Source of the DNA: Legionella sp.
GTDB taxonomy: Bacteria > Pseudomonadota > Gammaproteobacteria > Legionellales > Legionellaceae
Direction of reading: 5' to 3'
Length of the DNA stretch: 7,369 bases
NCBI GenBank assembly: GCA_003507515.1
Contig: DNVL01000123.1
Span: forward strand, 1-7,369
Positions 1 through 5,400 of the stretch are shown one piece after another (position 1 is the stretch's first letter; each line of letters starts with the position of its first letter). The position numbers and the translations under genes were made by a program. The notes below the pieces were generated by a model. That model was not told where the DNA came from and made no database searches. It saw nothing but the letters and a program-made list of their open reading frames with translations.

Positions 1-333
1 AATATTGCGCATAAAAAAATAGACATAAAAAATTGGCGTGGCAACCAAAAAAACTCAGGATTTTTGCCTGAAGAACGTGCGTGGCTGGATGACGTCTATG
101 GTCCCATGGGCTACGTGGATGCCTTTCGTGTGAAAAATCAAGCAGAAGATGAATACACGTGGTGGTCTAATCGTGGGCAAGCTCGGGCGAATAACGTGGG
201 TTGGCGGATTGATTACCAAGTCATCACGCAAGCGTTGTCAAGTGTTGTAGCCCATGTCTCGATTTACCGAGACACGTGCTTTTCAGATCATGCGCCCTTG
301 CTGATCGAATACCTAGGAGACTGGTGTGATTAA
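1..333 (+). CDS. xthA: Exonuclease III-family AP endonuclease, C-terminal 110 residues (5' truncated by window edge)
   Basis: This is the C-terminal part of an exonuclease III/AP endonuclease, which cuts DNA 5' of abasic sites in base-excision repair. The reading frame is open from base 1, so the true start lies outside the window; the internal TTG at 64 is not the start. The first visible residue is probably the Asn of the GDFN catalytic motif. Then come NWRGNQKNSGFLPEERAW (visible residues 11-28), YTWWS (52-56), GWRIDYQ (67-73) with the catalytic Asp, and FSDHAPL (94-100) with the catalytic Asp-His pair. These match the AP-endonuclease branch typical of beta/gammaproteobacteria (NApe-like). 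Pseudomonas Crc shares the fold and the NWR...ERAW segment but has lost the Asp before the catalytic His, so this gene looks enzymatically competent. It overlaps the next gene by 8 bp, suggesting one transcript. The family call is very secure; the subfamily call is from memory of sequences. Confidence 0.95.
   Translation, partial: NIAHKKIDIKNWRGNQKNSGFLPEERAWLDDVYGPMGYVDAFRVKNQAEDEYTWWSNRGQARANNVGWRIDYQVITQALSSVVAHVSIYRDTCFSDHAPLLIEYLGDWCD
315..319 (+). promoter_or_regulatory. Ribosome binding site for the second exonuclease III gene
   Basis: AGGAG lies six bases upstream of the GTG at 326, inside the last codons of the preceding gene. It supports GTG as the start and fits translational coupling: ribosomes ending at the TAA at 331-333 would be next to the new start. 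Confidence 0.75.
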
Positions 334-1093
334 ACTAGCCAGCTGGAATGTCAACTCGCTCAATGTACGATTGGATCAAGTGCTGGCTTGGCTTGAGGCG
401 TCTCAAGTCGATATTTTAGCGCTGCAAGAAACCAAATTGACCGACGATAAATTTCCACTAGATGTTTTTCGTCAACGGGGCTATCACGTGGTGTATGCCG
501 GACAAAAAACGTATAACGGTGTTGCCCTGATCAGTCAGTATCCCATCGAGGATGTGGTCACGGATGTGCCTGATTTAATCGATCCTCAGCGGCGGATTTT
601 GGCAGCGACGATTGCGGGAATCCGCGTGATTAACCTGTACGTGCCGAATGGTGCGGCAGTGGATTCGGATAAGTATCAATATAAATTGTCTTGGCTTACG
701 CACGTGACGCGCTTTATCCAGCAGCAGTTGGTGGTGTATCCATCGGTTGCGGTCGTGGGTGATTTTAATATTGCCCCGGATGATCGAGATGTTCATGATC
801 CGGTTGAGTGGGAAGGATCTGTGTTGGTTAGTCCATTAGAGCGTGAAGCCTTGGCCTCTCTTCTCGCGTTAGGCTTGCATGACAGCTTTCGCAATTTCAC
901 ACAAGACGATGCATTGTTCAGTTGGTGGGATTACCGCGCTGCGGGTTTTCGACGGAACAGAGGCCTGCGGATTGATCTTATTCTGTTAAGTGACGCCCTC
1001 AATGCGCGCTGTTCAAGCAGCGCGATTGACAAAGAACCGCGTCGTTCAGAACGGCCTTCGGATCATGCACCCGTTTGGGTTGTATTGGATTGA
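326..1093 (+). CDS. xthA: Exodeoxyribonuclease III, second paralog (NExo-like), complete
   Basis: This complete 255-residue exonuclease III has the normal family length. The fold belongs to the endonuclease/exonuclease/phosphatase superfamily, which removes 3' blocking groups, degrades 3' ends and in many members nicks abasic sites. Visible motifs are SWNVNS (Asn8), LQETK (Glu35, metal ligand), LYVPNG (Tyr105), GDFNIAP (Asp146, Asn148), SWWDYR (199-204), LRIDLIL (Asp217) and RPSDHAPV (Asp246, His247). All expected active-site residues are present. SWNVNSLNVRL, QKTYNGVA, DPQRR and RPSDHAPV resemble the Neisseria NExo branch rather than the upstream NApe-like gene. From memory, NExo has a His near position 167 that limits abasic-site cleavage; the aligned residue here appears to be Leu167, so AP-endonuclease activity cannot be excluded. 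The GTG start has a good Shine-Dalgarno and overlaps the preceding gene by 8 bp. The 3' end overlaps the convergent pseudogene by 31 bp. Confidence 0.95.
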   Translation: MIKLASWNVNSLNVRLDQVLAWLEASQVDILALQETKLTDDKFPLDVFRQRGYHVVYAGQKTYNGVALISQYPIEDVVTDVPDLIDPQRRILAATIAGIRVINLYVPNGAAVDSDKYQYKLSWLTHVTRFIQQQLVVYPSVAVVGDFNIAPDDRDVHDPVEWEGSVLVSPLEREALASLLALGLHDSFRNFTQDDALFSWWDYRAAGFRRNRGLRIDLILLSDALNARCSSSAIDKEPRRSERPSDHAPVWVVLD

Positions 1094-2122
1094 TTCAATA
1101 AGGCATTTAGATTGATTAGCGTTTCTTCAAAAGGGCGGATAGTGATGCCATTTTCAGTGTATGTACGGCTCCCGCCGTAAAGCATGTGACATGTGGCTTC
1201 CGGGTAATCTTCTTGAAACATTCGCAAGCCTTTTAAATCGTGTTTAGCGATGGTTTGTTTGCGTTTTATCTCAAACGCATGGAATCCATTTTTTCCATAC
1301 AACACAAAATCAACTTCTACCTGTGACGTTGTTCGCCAATACGATATCGCATATTCCAATTCAAAATAGTCGTTTATCGCTTTTACTTCTTGTAAAAATA
1401 GTGTTTCCAGTGCTGCACCATCGATTTCCTCTCTTGAATCCAGGGGGCCTGTCGGTCGAATCGAACGATAGACACCCGTATCAAAATAATAGAACTTAGG
1501 GGATACCACCAACTCACGTTTTGCATGTTTGGTAAATGGATATATGCGACAGGCAATCAATAAATCTTCGAGTATGTCAAAAAAATTGGCGATAGTGTGT
1601 CGATTGTTTCCCACTTCGCGTGCAATTTCAGTGCAATTGACTTGTTCTCCTTGTGAGAAGCTGGCCGTTAGAATACACACTAGGCAATAAACCATAGATC
1701 AGCGCTGTGCCTAAATTAAAGTCATCACCCAGTTCAAGGGTGGTGAGCGGATGCATGTGGCATGTTATGGCTCTACCCGCCAATAAATTCACTCCTTTTT
1801 GTCGCAATTGTCGAGCGCTTGAGCCGGTCAATATAAATCTTAATTGCCGATTTTCTATCAGTCGGTGTACTTCATCGAGTAATTTCGGCGCTTTTTGGAT
1901 TTCATCAATAATGATCCAATCGTTGAAATCATGGGGGACGGCATCTGCAATGCGCGTTGGAAAAGCAAGCAGGCGTGTAGAGGTGTTATCATCCAGTAGA
2001 TCATAATACAACGCGTTTTTAAAGTGACTGCGCAACCACGAGGTTTTCCCTGTGCCTCGAGGACCAAATAAAAACACACTATGTTTTGAATCTGGATTAA
2101 TTCTTAGTAATCGGTTATACAT
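1063..2122 (-). pseudogene. DUF4143-type P-loop ATPase, frameshifted with an internal deletion
   Basis: Two minus-strand reading frames together spell most of an AAA-like ATPase with a C-terminal DUF4143 domain, a family of unclear function common in accessory DNA. The N-terminal piece (2122-1628, 164 residues, ATG) has Walker A GPRGTGKT (20-27), Walker B WIIIDE (69-74), the sensor-like FILTGSSAR (96-104) and LLAGRA. The C-terminal piece (1695-1063 as an open frame) resumes at ASFSQGEQVN and carries CTEIAREVG (helix-turn-helix-like), SPKFYYFDTGV, SYWRTTSQVEVDFVL and FEIKR, the last two resembling a degraded PD-(D/E)XK nuclease core. The frames meet near 1660-1680. Family members normally carry about 40 more residues there (an LRAY...YLKEEI stretch after GLLP.xY), and these are absent. 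An out-of-frame deletion explains both the missing segment and the frame change. The N-terminal frame stops 14 codons past Tyr150. Total length is about 350 residues against roughly 380-400 for intact relatives (from memory). A functional truncated ATPase is possible but unlikely. Confidence 0.85.
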
Positions 2123-2396
2123 GATCTCGTTTTTTGTTGAAAATAGAGATCTATCGTAACAATATAATATGTTCGGTTACAATAGGGACGTACTCATCGG
2201 CCTATCTATAACTGTATAACAGTAGTTTAGCCATTTTAACTCTCAATACCCCTTGATTTGATTTTCGGAAGCCAACGCTCCCATTCTGCTGACGTTGCGC
2301 ATTGTGCTGGCTAAAACGCCAAATGGAACGAATGCAGCGGAGACATTGCAGGCAACTCGCGCCTGATTTAATCAAAAAAAAAAACACCCATCTGTT

Positions 2397-2413
2397 TTTA
2401 GTCTAAGCTTAAT
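2397..2413 (+). promoter_or_regulatory. PmrA-box-like element upstream of the large ORF (tentative)
   Basis: TTTAGT, five bases, then CTTAAT matches the PmrA response-regulator consensus YTTAAK-N5-YTTAAK at 11 of 12 positions. PmrA controls Dot/Icm effector genes in Legionella and Coxiella, which would suit the gene downstream. Against it: the site ends only 30 bp before the ATG. If it acted at -35, transcription would start around the Shine-Dalgarno, leaving almost no leader, and there is no good -10 after it. AT-rich DNA also yields such matches fairly easily. Confidence 0.22.
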
Positions 2414-2433
2414 GTAAATCAATAAGACAATTT

Positions 2434-2438
2434 GGGAG
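2434..2438 (+). promoter_or_regulatory. Ribosome binding site that sets the start of the large ORF
   Basis: GGGAG sits five bases before the ATG at 2444. The frame also allows a TTG at 2432, but that codon overlaps this Shine-Dalgarno and has none of its own, so the ATG is preferred. A GTG directly follows the ATG and could serve as an equivalent start. Confidence 0.75.
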
Positions 2439-2443
2439 TCATC

Positions 2444-5400
2444 ATGGTGAAAATACTGGGTATTGAAAGCAATGGAATCGATTTGGCAGGAATGATCAGT
2501 GCTGCAGCCAGTCGCGTTACCGGCAATGTCTGGGATTTGGTGAGAACTATGGGAGCGCTCCCCCCTGCAGCCCTCTTAATAGTGGCGCAATGGGATAAGA
2601 TAGCGGTATCCCTAGAGTCTATTTATATCCTCATAAAAACTGACTTGGATTTGCCTGGAGCATGTCACCAGGCTAAAAGCAGTTTGCTGGTCAATTTACG
2701 CAATGAGGCTATTTTTTCACCCGAGTTCACGCATTATTTTTCAGATGGCTCTCTGGACAACATGGAGAATAATCCAAAGCAAGTGGTGAGCATTAAAAAA
2801 ATAGTGAAAGCGCTGGATGATTTGGAGCAATGCCTTGAAAACCTAGATGATCTCGCTAGTCTATATGATATCGATAAGGATGATATGGATGAGGGTGAGC
2901 ATGATCGAAATACAATGCTTCTCTCTATTAAGCTGTTCTACACCTTAGGATTGTCCCTTAATGTTGCCATGGATGCACTCAATGCAGCCAATCAAAATGC
3001 CGTGGGTATAGAGGCTCTGATAGGCGACACCATGACGCCATTGGTGTCTAAAATGAACCGATTGTTAGCCTCGGTGAGCGCGTCTGATCTGGGTGCTGAG
3101 CGGCAGCAATGGCTGCCTGCTGCGATGGCTTTGCTGCAACCCGATCAATCCAGCAGTGAAAATCCAGGATTAAAGAAGCTCAGTCAACTGATCGTTCTAT
3201 TGCCTCAATACCTTCAAATGTTGCAAACATGGATTGATCCGAACTCAACTAGCGAAGCGGTAAAAGATGCCCCTGAAAAGCAACAAAAGAAAATCGATGC
3301 ATTTTTAAAGAATTTTGTGCAATTGTCGAGTTCAACATCGGCACCTTTTCTGGGCATGGTATCGGTTACTAAATTGTTAATGGATCATTTGCCCACTGTG
3401 ATTAATGCAGCAGGGCCGCTTTCAGAAACAGTTCACCTGAAAACAGAGGATGTCTTAAATCAGTTAAAACATGTTCATTTTCCTGAAATGCTGGCACAGT
3501 TGGAATCTTTAGAAGAGCATTTATCGCTGCGCCGCCATCTCTTGGTTGAACCCGCTCTAAAAGCCATGAATGATCTATACAATACAATATATGCACTGCC
3601 TGACACATTAGAAGATACCTCTGGGCATCTGAATACGGTTGCCGAAGGGTTATCTACAAGGCCTGTAAAAATCATGAGGAGCCTTTTGGGGAATGGAGAG
3701 GCCATTAGCATAAATAAAATAGACCGATCAACAGGGCTTCGTGAAATGTGTGATGATGTGTTTATCGAACGGCTGGTATCCTTGCGAATCAATCGTTTTT
3801 CAGACGCCCATGCGTTGAGCATGGATGAGTCTGTATTAAAAGCGGCGGATACATTTTTTCATGCGGCTTTATTGTGCGCAATCCCTCATCTTAAATTTTT
3901 TCCAGCTCGCGCCGTGGATCAGATCGCCGTCTTAAAAAACGTTATGAGTCAACTGACAGATATTGAGCTGAATGGATTGAAAGAAAAATACAAAATAATC
4001 CAGCCCTATTATGCAACATTATATCCTCGCATGGATGTTTTGTTTGTCATGGATCCGATATCTTGGTTGAAGAAAAATGCATCGTTACTTCAAACGGACA
4101 CCATGAAATTAGCCGTAAAAGCGCTCATTCAGCAAGAAAAAAGTCAATATAAACAAACATGTGATTATATTCAAACGAGCAATGATGATCGTGAACGATT
4201 ATATCGTTCAAACCGCAGGGAGTTGGATGCAACGCCCATGGCTTCCTCACCACGAGATTCCACTAGCCCCGAAACCGTTTGTTCTGATTCCGGGTCGAAG
4301 TCAGTTGCATCGGGAGAACTTCCTCTATTAAGTCCAATCGAGATCCATGATAGGGCATTCTCTTTTAGCTCAAGGAGCAGCAGCCTATTGGGATCTGAAA
4401 CGGACGCCAGTGTTCCTTTGATTTTTGATGAATGGGTTGAAAAAATAAACAGTCGTGTAAAGGATGAAAATGAAGCGCGGCAACGTTTAACTGGATCGCT
4501 GGAAGCGCTGGGAAACCAGCCCAGGTACATGCCTTTGATGGATCGCATGTTCTCACTTCATATTTCAGCACGTTTAAAGCAGTTCATAAACCATGAATTA
4601 AAAAATTGGGCAGAAAAAAACCTTGATGATGATATTTATCAACAATTGATATTTGATCAAAGCCGTATTCGTGAATCGGTTGTTCGGGATGGAGAGGTGT
4701 TAGTCTATGAAAATACACCCACGGTGATGCTGTATCGAAAATTATTATTCGTCCTTGATGTGCTTCAAAAAAATGTTGAAACATTAGAAAGAGCATACGA
4801 AACGATGCTTTCGAAGCAAGAGGCGGATCCCCTTTTTCCCATGTATCGGTTGGATTTTCTGATGCTCTTGTCGAGGATAGACATCGGTTACCTGGCTTGT
4901 TTTATATCTGATATAAAACAAGCCCCACAACTCAGTGACATCATGCGCCAAGCCTTGGTGTGTTTAGCGCCATTAGAAAAAGTGCCGGTCTTGGGCGATT
5001 ACATTCAATCCATGCATGTATCGCATACAAATGAAACAGCCCCCCCCTTTGACATTGTTGCTCGTTGGGAATACGAAAAAATGTTGGTTCAATACACGTT
5101 AAAAGGCTATCGGGTTCCTCCATTCAAACAGCCCGTTGGTACAGAAGAAGAGGGAGAAGAAGAAGAAACGAAAGGAGATGAGGCGCTAGAACGCAATGCG
5201 CTGCAGGCATCAGATACGGTGAGTCTAACACCTTTCCCTCGAATGATTGCGGAAAAACTCCATGATCTGTCTGATTTTTTACACAAGATGAATCCAGACA
5301 TGCAAGACAAACCGGGACGGGATCTTCATCCGTTGGATCAGAAAATCGATGCATTGTTGCATCAAGTGAACCTATACAATCGAGAAACGTTAAGCTTGAT

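Larger units (their letters stand above)
2123..2443. other. Intergenic region between the divergent pseudogene and large ORF
   Basis: This 321-bp gap must contain the promoters of both divergent genes. Next to the pseudogene start it is AT-rich, with GTAAC (2156-2160) facing GTTAC (2176-2180) around a TATAAT-like core, and a dyad ACTGT-ATA-ACAGT (2211-2223). Bases 2271-2365 are GC-rich (54 of 95). Frame 2262-2366 is open for 34 codons without a start and without recognisable similarity. Then come TGATT-T-AATCA (2364-2374), eleven consecutive A (2374-2384), and AAAAACA facing TGTTTTT (2379-2399), an AT-only stem unlikely to terminate transcription strongly. No gene is supported here. Confidence 0.7.

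Noticed and set aside
255..274. TGTCTCG/CGAGACA hairpin shortly before the second exonuclease start
   Set aside because: It lies in conserved coding sequence; about four 7-bp hairpins are expected by chance in a window this size.
1005..1024. GC-rich CGCGCTG/CAGCGCG hairpin near the end of the second exonuclease gene
   Set aside because: No T-run follows and it is within normal coding sequence, so it is not a supported terminator.
1628..1695. Programmed frameshift joining the two ATPase frames
   Set aside because: No slippery heptamer is visible and a conserved family segment is absent, so a deletion explains the data better.
2163..2168. Perfect TATAAT on the plus strand
   Set aside because: The best -35 (TTGAAA at 2137-2142) is 20 bases away, too far for a normal sigma-70 promoter, and the region is AT-rich.
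2211..2223. ACTGT-ATA-ACAGT dyad, LexA-like half-sites
   Set aside because: LexA boxes need eight bases between CTGT and ACAG; here there are three. A generic operator cannot be excluded but nothing supports one.
2202..2387. 61-codon minus-strand ORF in the spacer
   Set aside because: It begins in the poly-T run, has no ribosome binding site and no recognisable similarity.
2432..2434. Alternative TTG start of the large ORF
   Set aside because: It overlaps the GGGAG that serves the ATG at 2444 and has no Shine-Dalgarno of its own.
2551..2562. GGGAGCGCTCCC palindrome near the start of the large ORF
   Set aside because: A 12-bp palindrome without a loop is near chance level and lies in plain coding sequence.
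4192..4210. TGAACGAT-TAT-ATCGTTCA hairpin in the large ORF
   Set aside because: Roughly one 8-bp hairpin is expected by chance here, and there is no context suggesting a role.
3475..5354. Several minus-strand ORFs of 60-125 codons opposite the large ORF
   Set aside because: They are antisense shadows: low-complexity, overlapping each other, without ribosome binding sites or recognisable domains.
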